NCBI GenBank assembly: GCA_031409875.1
Contig: JANNYB010000015.1
Location: forward strand, 24,638-88,637
Direction of reading: 5' to 3'
DNA: 64,000 nucleotides
Source of the DNA: CALMEH01 sp031409875
GTDB lineage: Bacteria; Acidobacteriota; Blastocatellia; Pyrinomonadales; Pyrinomonadaceae
The position numbers were made by a program, and so were the translations under genes. Of the stretch, positions 43,858-52,016 are shown piece by piece (position 1 is the first letter of the stretch; each line of letters starts with the position of its first letter). The notes beneath the pieces are model-generated. The model was not told the origin of the DNA and ran no database searches. It saw only the letters and a program-made list of their open reading frames with translations.

Positions 43858-45208
43858 GTCAAACTCAATTTTAATCGTAGATGACGAGCGCGGAATTCGT
43901 GAAACCTTGCGCGGCGTTTTGGAGGACGAAGGTTTTGAAGTCGAAACCGCCGCGACTGGCGAAGATTGTCTGAAAGTGGTTGAAACGACGAATTTTGCTT
44001 GCGTTTTGCTCGATATTTGGTTGGGCGACGGCATTGACGGACTCGAAACTTTGAAAAAATTACGCGAAAACGGCAACGATTCCGCCGTGATTATGATTTC
44101 GGGACACGGAAATATTGAAACCGCCGTGAACGCCACGAAACTCGGCGCGTTTGATTTTATCGAAAAACCTCTGTCGCTCGAACGCACGATTTTGACGGTT
44201 AAAAACGCGATTCGTCAGCGCGAATTGGAGCGCGTTAATGAACAATTACAGAAAAATTTCGCCGAAGAATATGCGATGATCGGCGATTCGATTGCGATGC
44301 GTGCGCTGCGGAAACAGATTTCAATCGTTGCGCCGACCGACGGGCGAGTTTTAATTTCGGGCGAATCCGGCACAGGAAAAGAACTCGTTGCACGCGCAAT
44401 TCACGCGCAATCACGCCGGAAAAACGCGCCGTTTGTCGAAATAAATTCCGCCGCGATTCCCGAAGATTTAGTCGAATCCGAACTTTTCGGACATACGAAA
44501 GGCGCGTTTTCCGGGGCGATGTCGGCGAAAAAAGGAAAGTTTGAAATTGCCGATAATGCGACGCTTTTTCTTGACGAAATCGGTGATATGTCGCCGCGTG
44601 TGCAAGCGAAAATGTTGCGCGTTTTGGAAGAACAACGCTTTGAACCTGTCGGCAGTAATATGCCGGTAAAAGTTGACGTTCGCGTCATTTCCGCAACCAA
44701 CAAACCGCTTTCCGGCTTAATCGAAAACGGCGATTTCCGCGCCGATTTGTTTTATCGTCTGAACGTCATTCCGTTTCAAATTCCGCCGCTTCGTGAAAGA
44801 TTGGAAGACGTGCCGCTTTTGACCGCACATTTTAATAAAAAGTTTTCGCTTTCCTACGGTAAAAAGCTGAAAGACTTTGCGCCGGAAGCAATCGAAGCCT
44901 TGCAAAATTACGCTTGGCTCGGCAACGTCCGCGAACTCAAAAACACGATTGAACGCATCGTAATTATGGTCGAAAAGCAAAAAATCTCGGCGGAAGATTT
45001 GCCGAAATTTAATCTGACGGACGATGTGCCGTCATCGAGTTTCCGATTTCCGTCATTCAAAGACGCAACCGACGCATATCAGCGCGAATTTATCTTGCAC
45101 AAACTCGCCGAATTTGACGGAAATATTTCAAAAGCCGCCGAATCAATGGGCGTTGACCGCAGTCATCTTTACCGAAGAATGAAAAATCTCGGAATAAACG
45201 GTAAATAA
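43856..45208 (+). CDS. NtrC-family sigma-54-dependent response regulator
   Basis: 450 residues in three domains: receiver (about 1-118: ILIVDDERGIRE, phospho-acceptor in CVLLDIWLGDG near 52, Lys in FIEKPLSLE near 104), AAA+ sigma-54 activator (about 135-360: Walker A SGESGTGKELVARAIH, loop GAFSGAMSAKKGKFEIAD, Walker B TLFLDEIGDM, then RLNVIPFQIPPLRERLEDV), and a Fis-type helix-turn-helix (about 400-448: GNISKAAESMGVDRSHLYRR). The sigma-54 contact loop is GAFSGA instead of GAFTGA, a tolerated variant. No histidine kinase is adjacent. The subtilase gene across the gap has a sigma-54 promoter, making it the obvious candidate target. Confidence 0.95.
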   Translation: MSNSILIVDDERGIRETLRGVLEDEGFEVETAATGEDCLKVVETTNFACVLLDIWLGDGIDGLETLKKLRENGNDSAVIMISGHGNIETAVNATKLGAFDFIEKPLSLERTILTVKNAIRQRELERVNEQLQKNFAEEYAMIGDSIAMRALRKQISIVAPTDGRVLISGESGTGKELVARAIHAQSRRKNAPFVEINSAAIPEDLVESELFGHTKGAFSGAMSAKKGKFEIADNATLFLDEIGDMSPRVQAKMLRVLEEQRFEPVGSNMPVKVDVRVISATNKPLSGLIENGDFRADLFYRLNVIPFQIPPLRERLEDVPLLTAHFNKKFSLSYGKKLKDFAPEAIEALQNYAWLGNVRELKNTIERIVIMVEKQKISAEDLPKFNLTDDVPSSSFRFPSFKDATDAYQREFILHKLAEFDGNISKAAESMGVDRSHLYRRMKNLGINGK

Positions 45209-45242
45209 TCCGAGTTCCCATTTAGTAAAGTGAAAAAGAGAT

Positions 45243-45320
45243 TTTGCCCACGAAACACACGAAAGACACGAAAAAAGTTCTGTTTTTATTTTCGTGTCTT
45301 TCGTGTGTTTCGTGGGCAAA
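45243..45320. repeat. Class H inverted repeat ahead of the SAM hydrolase gene
   Basis: TTTGCCCACGAAACACACGA with AAGACACGAA and its reverse complement TCGTGTGTTTCGTGGGCAAA; arms of 9-nt units. It is open in frame with the following gene, which invites a wrong upstream start. Confidence 0.85.
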
Positions 45321-45327
45321 AAAAATT

Positions 45328-46074
45328 ATGAAGAATAAAATTATTGCGCTTTTGACGGATTTCGGGACAAAAGATTATTTTGTCGGCGCGATGAAAGGCG
45401 CGATTTTGACGGTTAATCCAAACGCGAAAATTGTTGACATTACGCACGAAATCGAGCCGCAAAATATTAAATCGGCGAGTTTTACGCTTTCGGCTTGTTA
45501 TAGAAATTTTCCGCACGGGACGATTTTTGTCGCGATTATTGATCCGGGCGTTGGTTCGGAAAGACGGGCGATTTTGGTTGAAACGGAAAAATATTTTTTT
45601 GTTGCGCCGGATAATGGTTTGCTGAGTTTTGTTTTCGATGAAGCCGAAAGCGCGAGCGTTTTTGAACTGACGAATAAAAAGTTTTTTGCCGAAAATGTTT
45701 CTGCGACATTTCACGGGCGCGATGTGTTTGCGCCTGTGGCGGCGCATCTTTCGGGCAGTGTGAAAGCGAACGAATTCGGCGCAGAAGCGGTTGATTGTGT
45801 TAGATTTACACGAAATAACTCATCAGCCGAAATCGTGCATATTGACCGTTTCGGAAATTTGATTACGAATTTAAAACGCGAAGATTTGCCCGAAAAATTT
45901 GCGTTGGAAATCGGTGGAAGAAAAATCGAAAAATTGTTGAATTTTTACGCCGAAGCCGACAAATCGGAAGTTTTTATGATTACGGGAAGCGCAGGGTTTT
46001 TGGAAATCGTTGCTTTTCAAGATTCGGCGAAGAATTTATTAAACGCGGAAATCGGGCAGAAAATTTGTTTATAG
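45328..46074 (+). CDS. SAM hydroxide adenosyltransferase family protein (DUF62)
   Basis: S-adenosyl-L-methionine hydrolase (adenosine-forming) family, related to bacterial fluorinases and chlorinases; members split SAM to adenosine and methionine using activated water. Motifs: ALLTDFGTKDYFVGAMKGAI near residue 5-24, IVDITHEIEPQNIKSASFTL near 36-55, VVDPGVG-like IIDPGVGSERRAILVETEKY near 72, FVAPDNGLLSFV near 93 and FHGRDVFAPVAAHLS near 128. The ATG at 45328 follows the class H palindrome; the frame is open further upstream only because the palindrome is translated. Length of 248 residues is normal. A class E palindrome starts at its stop. Confidence 0.9.
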   Translation: MKNKIIALLTDFGTKDYFVGAMKGAILTVNPNAKIVDITHEIEPQNIKSASFTLSACYRNFPHGTIFVAIIDPGVGSERRAILVETEKYFFVAPDNGLLSFVFDEAESASVFELTNKKFFAENVSATFHGRDVFAPVAAHLSGSVKANEFGAEAVDCVRFTRNNSSAEIVHIDRFGNLITNLKREDLPEKFALEIGGRKIEKLLNFYAEADKSEVFMITGSAGFLEIVAFQDSAKNLLNAEIGQKICL

Positions 46075-46145
46075 TAACGCCTTCAAGCGTGAAAACGCTT
46101 TGCTTCGCGGGCGTTTTGTTCACGGCTAAAGGCGTTACTCTGAAC
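46073..46145. repeat. Class E palindrome after the SAM hydrolase gene
   Basis: AGTAACGCCTTCAAGCGTGA with AAACGC faces GCGTTTTGTTCACGGCTAAA with GGCGTTACT, then CTCTGAACG. It matches the ends of the element at 3263-3328 and carries the gene's stop codon at its left edge. Confidence 0.75.
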
Positions 46146-46244
46146 GATTTTCGCAACTTGCGAAGTTGTCTTACCATTTGTTAAATTTAAACTATCGAGA
46201 ATTTTAATAAAAACAGCTTATAAACTTTAAGGACACATAACAAA

Positions 46245-47384
46245 ATGACTACAGCAACAGAATCAACCGCCGCCGCCGCAGGACTTCGAGGAGTCGTTGC
46301 CGCGCAATCATCAATCGGGGATGTGAACGGCGAACAGGGAATTTTAATTTATCAAGGCTATGATATTCACGATTTAGCTGAAAATTCGACGTTTGAAGAA
46401 GTCGTTTTTTTGCTTTGGAACGGGCGTTTGCCGAAGAAAGACGAACTCGAAGAATTTCAAAGCCGAATCCGCAAAAATTATGCCGCACCGACGGAAGTTA
46501 TCGCGTTGATGAAGCAGTTTCCGAAAGATTCAGAGCCGATGGATGTTTTGCGGACTTCGGTTTCGATGCTCGATTTTTACGATGATCAAGGACACGGCAC
46601 CGACCGCGATCACGCAGTTCGGGCGGCGATTCGATTGACTGCACAAATCGGAACGCTGGTTGCGGCTTGGGAACGCATTCGCAACGATAAAGAGCCGATT
46701 GCGCCCGATGAATCGTTGAACATTGCCGAAAATTTCCTTTATATGATGCGCGGTGAAAAAGCAGAAGCGGACGAAGCCAGAATGATGGACGTTTCGCTGA
46801 TTCTTCACGCCGATCACGAATTAAACGCTTCGACATTTACAACTCGCGTGATTGCCGGAACTTTGGCTGATGTTTACGGCGCAGTTACGGGCGGAATTGC
46901 CGCACTCGCCGGACCGCTTCACGGCGGCGCGAATACGGCGGTGATGAAAATGCTCGTCGAAATCGGTTCGGAAGAAGCGGTTGATGCTTGGGTTGACAAT
47001 GCTTTGGCGGAAAAACGCAAGATTATGGGCATCGGACACGCCGTTTATAAAACCGAAGACCCGCGGGCGACTTGGCTTCGCAAATACTCGCGTGAATTAG
47101 GCGAGAAAAAAGGCGAAATGAAATGGTTTAATATGTCGCAAAAAATCGAAAAAGCGATGCTCGATAAAAAAGGAATGTATCCGAACGTCGATTTTTACTC
47201 GGCTTCCGCCTATTATATGATGGACATTCCGCTCGACCAATACACGCCAATCTTCGCTATCTCGCGCATTTCCGGTTGGACAGGTCATATTTTAGAACAA
47301 TACGGCAACAACAAATTAATTCGCCCACGCGCCGAATACATCGGCGAACGCGATTTGAAATACACGCCGATTGATGAACGCTAA
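46245..47384 (+). CDS. gltA: Citrate synthase / 2-methylcitrate synthase family
   Basis: Condenses acetyl-CoA (or propionyl-CoA) with oxaloacetate. 379 residues, the length of the type I-like short citrate synthases. Motifs: SIGDVNGEQGILIYQGYDIH near 26-45, LHADHELNASTFTTRVIAGT near 185 with the substrate-binding His, GPLHGGANTAVMKML near 222, the catalytic His in MGIGHAVYKTEDPRA near 264, and the catalytic Asp in YPNVDFYSASAYYMMDIP near 315. AAGGA lies 13 bases before the ATG. With sucA at the other end of the window it belongs to the TCA cycle. Citrate and 2-methylcitrate synthases cannot be told apart from sequence alone here. Confidence 0.92.
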   Translation: MTTATESTAAAAGLRGVVAAQSSIGDVNGEQGILIYQGYDIHDLAENSTFEEVVFLLWNGRLPKKDELEEFQSRIRKNYAAPTEVIALMKQFPKDSEPMDVLRTSVSMLDFYDDQGHGTDRDHAVRAAIRLTAQIGTLVAAWERIRNDKEPIAPDESLNIAENFLYMMRGEKAEADEARMMDVSLILHADHELNASTFTTRVIAGTLADVYGAVTGGIAALAGPLHGGANTAVMKMLVEIGSEEAVDAWVDNALAEKRKIMGIGHAVYKTEDPRATWLRKYSRELGEKKGEMKWFNMSQKIEKAMLDKKGMYPNVDFYSASAYYMMDIPLDQYTPIFAISRISGWTGHILEQYGNNKLIRPRAEYIGERDLKYTPIDER

Positions 47385-47394
47385 AAGTGCGTTC

Positions 47395-47462
47395 AAGTAA
47401 AAAGGCAAAAGTAAAAAGGCAAAAGTTAGGAAGTAATTCTTTTAACTTTTGCCTTTTCACTT
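47395..47462. repeat. Inverted heptamer-based array after citrate synthase
   Basis: Left arm consists of 7-nt units AGGCAAA/AGTAAAA (AAGTAAAAAGGCAAAAGT); right arm ACTTTTGCCTTTTCACTT. It lies right after the gltA stop and may work as its terminator. Confidence 0.75.
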
Positions 47463-47505
47463 AAAATAATACCTCAACTAAAAATTAGAAAAAGAATTAC
47501 TGTTT

Positions 47506-47695
47506 TTGTCGCTGAAAGCGACCGACATTATAGCCTAGCGAGAATCGCTAGGTTCGCATTGACAAAATTTTCCGTCGCTGAAGGCGACGAACAAAACGTG
47601 TGGTGATTGTTGCTCGCCTTCAGCGAGCGAACGAATTACTGCAAATTACCTAGCGATTCTCGCTAGGCTATAATGTTAGTCGCTTTCAGCGACAA
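47506..47695. repeat. Class C nested composite palindrome
   Basis: Outer TTGTCGCTGAAAGCGAC with CGACATTATAGCC, next CTAGCGAGAATCGCTAGG, centre CCGTCGCTGAAGGCGACGAA facing GCTCGCCTTCAGCGAGCG, then CCTAGCGATTCTCGCTAGG, GGCTATAATGTT and AGTCGCTTTCAGCGACAA. Same nested order as at 23310-23510. With the preceding array it fills the 414-bp gap before the AAA ATPase gene. Confidence 0.9.
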
Positions 47696-47798
47696 GAACA
47701 AAAAAACTAATTTGAGCCTCTAGCTTTTTATTAGAGCATTACTACTTAACCTCTTTAATATTTGCTTCAAAACAAAATACGTTAGATAATTCTCGAAA

Positions 47799-48932
47799 AT
47801 GGAAGGCAAACGCTTAATCGAAAAAATCAGACTGCGAAACATTCTCTCCTTCGGCGACAAAGGCGAAGAAATCGAACTCCAGCCGCTTAACGTGATTATC
47901 GGGCAAAATGCTTCGGGAAAATCGAACTTAGTTGATGTAATAAAACTTTTGCGTTCACTTCCGCAAGATAAAGGTTTAGTTAGTTTTATAAGCAAAAATG
48001 GCGGAATCAGTGAATGGATTTGGAAAGGAAAAACAGAATCTGTAGGTTTAGAAATAGGAATTAAGGTAAAATACCCATTAGGAAAATTTACATATTCAAT
48101 AATATTCGATGAACTATTAAATAGACTAAATATACTTGAAGAAACTATTGAAAATAAAACTTTCAACAAAATAATAAGAAGAACCGAAGACTTTTTTGAA
48201 CAGCGAATTGAAATAGGAGATTCTATTTTGTCAAAGGCTTTTATAAATGAAGAAAATATATCTAAATCATCAAGAGTTATTTTACAGATTTTATTTGAAA
48301 AAATTGCAATTTTTTCAGAACTGCAAACGAATAGAAACTCTCAAATCAGAAAACCTCAAATTCCAGATGCTCCAAATGATTTTCTTGAAGAAGATGGAAG
48401 TAATCTTGCCCTCGTCTTAAATGATTTAGAACACAGAGGCGATACAAAAGATAAAATCGTCGAAAATCTCAAAAAATTTAATCCGCGTATCAAGGATTAT
48501 TCGGTTAGAATTTTAGGCGGAACGGTTCAGCTTTTTATTCGTGAAGAAGGTTTGGAAAAACCGATTTCGGCAATGCGGCTTTCGGATGGAACTTTGCGGT
48601 ATTTGTGTTTGTTGGCGATACTTTGTCATCCTGAGCCGCCGCCGTTGATTTGTATTGAAGAGCCGGAAACGGGTTTGCATCCTGACATTCTGCCGACTAT
48701 TGCCGAGTTGATGCAAGATGCGGCGACGCGAACTCAGCTTATTGTTACGACGCATTCGGACATTTTGGTTTCGGCTTTTTCCGATATGCCTGAGGCGGTT
48801 TTGGTTTGCGAAAAAGATGAAGACGGAACGCATTTTAAGCGATTAGAAAAAGATAAATTGAAAGTGTGGTTGGAAGAATATGAACTTGGCGATTTGTGGC
48901 TGAAAGGAGAAATTGGAGGCAAGCGTTGGTGA
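47799..48932 (+). CDS. AAA family ATPase (OLD/RecF-like, AAA_21 type)
   Basis: 377 residues with an ABC/SMC-like ATPase fold interrupted by a coiled or helical insertion. Walker A IIGQNASGKSNLVDVIKLLR near residue 31, signature-like MRLSDGTLRYLCLLAILC near 258, Walker B PLICIEEPETGLHPDILP near 284 and the His switch LIVTTHSDILVSAF near 312. The middle part (48000-48400) is notably AT-rich compared with its neighbours, suggesting acquisition by transfer. Its stop overlaps the start of the DUF4276 gene. ATPases of this group paired with TOPRIM- or RloB-like partners occur in anti-phage systems (for example AbiL and OLD-type), so a defence role is plausible but inferred. Confidence 0.87.
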   Translation: MEGKRLIEKIRLRNILSFGDKGEEIELQPLNVIIGQNASGKSNLVDVIKLLRSLPQDKGLVSFISKNGGISEWIWKGKTESVGLEIGIKVKYPLGKFTYSIIFDELLNRLNILEETIENKTFNKIIRRTEDFFEQRIEIGDSILSKAFINEENISKSSRVILQILFEKIAIFSELQTNRNSQIRKPQIPDAPNDFLEEDGSNLALVLNDLEHRGDTKDKIVENLKKFNPRIKDYSVRILGGTVQLFIREEGLEKPISAMRLSDGTLRYLCLLAILCHPEPPPLICIEEPETGLHPDILPTIAELMQDAATRTQLIVTTHSDILVSAFSDMPEAVLVCEKDEDGTHFKRLEKDKLKVWLEEYELGDLWLKGEIGGKRW

Positions 48933-49546
48933 AGGAAATCAAACTTTACGTCGAAGGCGGCGGCAAAGGCTCACAAAAAGTTGCGACGATTAAAATTCAG
49001 CAAGGTTTTGACGCTTTTTTCAAAGAACTCAAGGAAAAAGCGCGGGAAAATAAAGTCAGTTTTAAGGTAATTCCGTCGAGTAATACGCAAAGCACTTACA
49101 ATGAATTTATGTTGAGCGTTGAAAGTTCGCCGCAGAGTTTTAATGTTTTACTCGTTGATTCGGACGAAACTGTGAATGAAGAACCTCGCGCTTTTCTGCA
49201 AAAGAAATTCAAAAAATGGAAATTGCAAAATATTAAAGATGAGCAATGTCATTTGATGATTCAAATTATGGAGTCTTGGTTTTATGCCGACAAAGACAAA
49301 TTAGCCGAATTTTACGGAAAAGATTTTAATCTGAAAGCTCTTGCGAAAAATGTGAATATTGAAGAAATTATTAAAGCCGCAGTCGAAAGCGGTTTGGCAA
49401 ATGCGACGAAAAATACGCAAAAGGGAAAATATCACAAAATACAACACGGCGCGAAGATTTTAGAAATTATCAATCCGAACAAAGTCCGCGAATCTGCGCC
49501 GAATTGTGAAAGACTTTTTCGGATGATTCGAGAAAAACTCGACTGA
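48929..49546 (+). CDS. DUF4276 family protein, partner of the AAA ATPase
   Basis: About 205 residues. The GTG at 48929 overlaps the ATPase stop (GTGA) with TTGGAGG about 10 bases upstream. Family features: EIKLYVEGGGKGSQ near the start with an acidic EGGG, VLLVDSDETVNEE near 73 and the typical CHLMIQIMESWFYADKDKLA near 110, followed by a basic C-terminal half (TKNTQKGKYHKIQHGAKI). The spacing of the acidic motifs resembles a TOPRIM-like nuclease core, which supports an effector role beside the ATPase. Frequently found beside AAA_21-type ATPases. The toxic or nuclease activity is inferred, not shown. Confidence 0.85.
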   Translation: MKEIKLYVEGGGKGSQKVATIKIQQGFDAFFKELKEKARENKVSFKVIPSSNTQSTYNEFMLSVESSPQSFNVLLVDSDETVNEEPRAFLQKKFKKWKLQNIKDEQCHLMIQIMESWFYADKDKLAEFYGKDFNLKALAKNVNIEEIIKAAVESGLANATKNTQKGKYHKIQHGAKILEIINPNKVRESAPNCERLFRMIREKLD

Positions 49547-49626
49547 ATCGAAACAAAAAGCCAAACAAAAGCGTAAAATTAATTACCAAATTTGTCCCGA
49601 AAAAATATTAAATGGAGTTTAAAAAA

Positions 49627-51759
49627 ATGAAAAGCGCAATTTTTGTATTTGCCTTGTGTGTCGGCATAATTATAACTATCGGCAACATCGTGATTGTTGC
49701 CCAAACTGATATGAAACCGCCTGTTGCAAAAAAAGAACCGAAAGTTTTGAAGATTCACGGCTACGAAATTACCGATAATTATTCGTGGCTGCGTGATCGA
49801 AACGAGAAGAAAAATCCTGCAATTATTGATTATTTGAACGCCGAAAACAAATATACGGAATCGTTTATGAATCCGCATAAAGCGTTGGTTGACAATCTTT
49901 ACAACGAAATGTTGGGGCGCATCAAACAGACGGATTTGAGCGTTCCGTATCGCATCGGCGAATGGTGGTATTTTTCTCGAACCGAAGAAGGCAAACAATA
50001 TTCGACGTATTTGAGAAGCAAAACGCGCGACGGCAAAGACGCGCAAGTTTTGCTTGACATAAACGAGATGGCGAAAGGTTTTGCGTATTTCGGCATCGGT
50101 TCGTTTGAGGTTTCGGACGACGGAAATATGCTTGCTTTTTCGACCGATACGACGGGTTATCGCCAATATACTTTGCAGATAAAAGATTTGCGAACGGGCA
50201 AAATTCTTTCGGATAAAGTCGAGCGCGTAACTTCGACCGAATGGTCAAATGACGGCAAATTTCTGTTTATCGGACAGGAAGATGCAGTTTCAAAGCGTTC
50301 GGATAAAATTTGGCGGCACACAGTCGGGACAGACCAAAATGATTTGGTTTATGAAGATAAAAATGTGCTTTTCAACATCGGCATCGGGCGTTCGCGTGAT
50401 AAAAAGATGCTGTTTATCGGTTCGAGCGCGAAAACTTCGAGCGAATATCGCTATCTTTCGGCAGAAAATCCGCTCGGCGAATTTAAAATTCTCGCGCCGC
50501 GCAAGGAAGGACACGAATATTCGGCGGATTTTTATAACGGCGAATTTTATATTACGACCAATAAAAATGCCGAAAATTTCAAAGTCGTGCGTGCGCCTTT
50601 GAATAATCCGGCGGAAGAAAATTGGACGGATTTTATCGCGCATAATCCGGCGATTAAGGTTGACGGAATTTCGTTTTTCAAAAATTACGCCGTCGTTTCC
50701 GAACTCGAAAACGGTTTGGAATATTTGAAGGTAATGGATTTGAAAACGCGCCGTGCTTCGGTGAGAATTCCGACTGATGAAGACGTTTATACGATGGCTT
50801 TGTCGGGAAATCCTGAATTTGAGACGGACGTTGTGCGATTTAATTATTCTTCGATGATTACGCCGAGTTCGACTTACGAATACAATTTTAAAACGCGCAA
50901 AAGCGATCTTTTGAAACAACAGGAAATCCCGAGCGGTTACGACAAATCGCAATATGAAACAAAGCGCGTTTGGGCTATGTCGCGTGACGGAAGCACGAAA
51001 ATTCCGATTTCGATGATTTGGAAAAAAGGCACAAAAATGGACGGCTCTGCGTCAATGTTGCTTTATGCTTACGGTTCTTACGGTTTTTCGATGACTCCGG
51101 CGTTTTCGACAAATCGTTTATCGCTTGTTGATCGCGGAATGATTTACGCCATCGCGCACATTCGCGGCGGTTCTGAACTCGGCGAAAAATGGCGGCAAGA
51201 AGGTCGTATGTTTAAGAAATTGAATACGTTTTACGATTTTATTGATTCGGCAAAATGGCTTCAAGCGAACAAATATACGTCGGCTGACCGCACGATTATT
51301 CAAGGCGGAAGCGCGGGCGGACTTTTAATGGGCGGCGTGGTGAATATGTCGCCGCAGACGTTCAAAGCGGCAATCGCGCAAGTTCCGTTTGTTGACGTGA
51401 TGAACACGATGCTCGATGAAACTCTACCTTTGACGACGGAAGAATGGATTGAATGGGGAAATCCGAACGAAAAACCGGCGTGGGATTATATGATTCAATA
51501 TTCGCCTTACGAAAACGTGAAAGCGCAAAATTATCCGAATATGTTGGTTGAAACTTCGCTTAATGATTCACAAGTGCCGTATTGGGAAGGCGCGAAATTG
51601 GTTGCTAAATTGCGCGAAATGAAAACCGACAAAAACGTCATTTTGCTCAAAACAAATATGGGCGCGGGACACGGCGGCGCGTCCGGACGTTATGATCGTT
51701 TGAAAGAAATCGCTTTTTCATATTCGTATGCTTTAACGCAAGTTGGAATTACGAAGTAA
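49627..51759 (+). CDS. Prolyl oligopeptidase (S9A family), exported
   Basis: 710 residues. The ATG at 49627 has GGAG 9 bases upstream; a signal peptide follows (IFVFALCVGIIITIGNIVIV). The N-terminal part and the beta-propeller (about 30-430) contain YSWLRDRNEKKNPAIIDYLN and blades such as DLRTGKILSDKVERVTSTEW. The alpha/beta-hydrolase domain has Ser in IIQGGSAGGLLMGGVVNMSP near 563, Asp in ETSLNDSQVPYWEGAK near 646 and His in MGAGHGGASGRYDR near 682. It cleaves short peptides after proline, probably in the periplasm, and could act on products of the exported subtilase. Monocistronic; two hairpins follow. Confidence 0.94.
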   Translation: MKSAIFVFALCVGIIITIGNIVIVAQTDMKPPVAKKEPKVLKIHGYEITDNYSWLRDRNEKKNPAIIDYLNAENKYTESFMNPHKALVDNLYNEMLGRIKQTDLSVPYRIGEWWYFSRTEEGKQYSTYLRSKTRDGKDAQVLLDINEMAKGFAYFGIGSFEVSDDGNMLAFSTDTTGYRQYTLQIKDLRTGKILSDKVERVTSTEWSNDGKFLFIGQEDAVSKRSDKIWRHTVGTDQNDLVYEDKNVLFNIGIGRSRDKKMLFIGSSAKTSSEYRYLSAENPLGEFKILAPRKEGHEYSADFYNGEFYITTNKNAENFKVVRAPLNNPAEENWTDFIAHNPAIKVDGISFFKNYAVVSELENGLEYLKVMDLKTRRASVRIPTDEDVYTMALSGNPEFETDVVRFNYSSMITPSSTYEYNFKTRKSDLLKQQEIPSGYDKSQYETKRVWAMSRDGSTKIPISMIWKKGTKMDGSASMLLYAYGSYGFSMTPAFSTNRLSLVDRGMIYAIAHIRGGSELGEKWRQEGRMFKKLNTFYDFIDSAKWLQANKYTSADRTIIQGGSAGGLLMGGVVNMSPQTFKAAIAQVPFVDVMNTMLDETLPLTTEEWIEWGNPNEKPAWDYMIQYSPYENVKAQNYPNMLVETSLNDSQVPYWEGAKLVAKLREMKTDKNVILLKTNMGAGHGGASGRYDRLKEIAFSYSYALTQVGITK

Positions 51760-51765
51760 AAAGCC

Positions 51766-51883
51766 ATACAGAAACACGCACTTCTGGACACTTGCTTCGT
51801 GCGTGTTTCTGTATCCACAACAGAAATTGGTTTGCGAAAGATCGGACATTTTAAGCCGTTTTTTTTCGCAAACCAATTTCTTT
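51766..51883. repeat. Two consecutive inverted repeats after the oligopeptidase gene
   Basis: ATACAGAAACACGCAC / GTGCGTGTTTCTGTAT at 51766-51814 and ACAGAAATTGGTTTGCGAAA / TTTTCGCAAACCAATTTCTT at 51820-51883. The first resembles the arms at 55186-55261 (GTGCGTGTTTC core). They separate the oligopeptidase gene from tRNA-Arg and may terminate both. Confidence 0.8.
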
Positions 51884-51896
51884 TAGGTATAAAATT

Positions 51897-51970
51897 TGCT
51901 CCCGGCAGGAATTGAACCTGCGACCTTTCACTTAGGAGGCAAACGCTCTATCCAACTGAGCTACGGGAGC
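51897..51970 (-). tRNA. tRNA-Arg(CCT)
   Basis: 74 nt, no encoded CCA. Acceptor GCTCCCG/CGGGAGC, D stem GCTC/GAGC with AGTTGGATA loop, anticodon stem-loop TTTGC CTCCTAA GTGAA (anticodon CCT), T arm GCAGG TTCAATT CCTGC. All arms pair. Confidence 0.95.
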
Positions 51971-52016
51971 AGAAGCATTTTCAATTTTAGATTTGCGATT
52001 GGCGATTGTCCAATGC

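Noticed and set aside
47506..47695. Insertion sequence ends or attachment site near the AAA/DUF4276 pair
   Set aside because: No transposase or integrase gene and no target duplication seen; the same palindrome occurs at 23310-23510 without such cargo.
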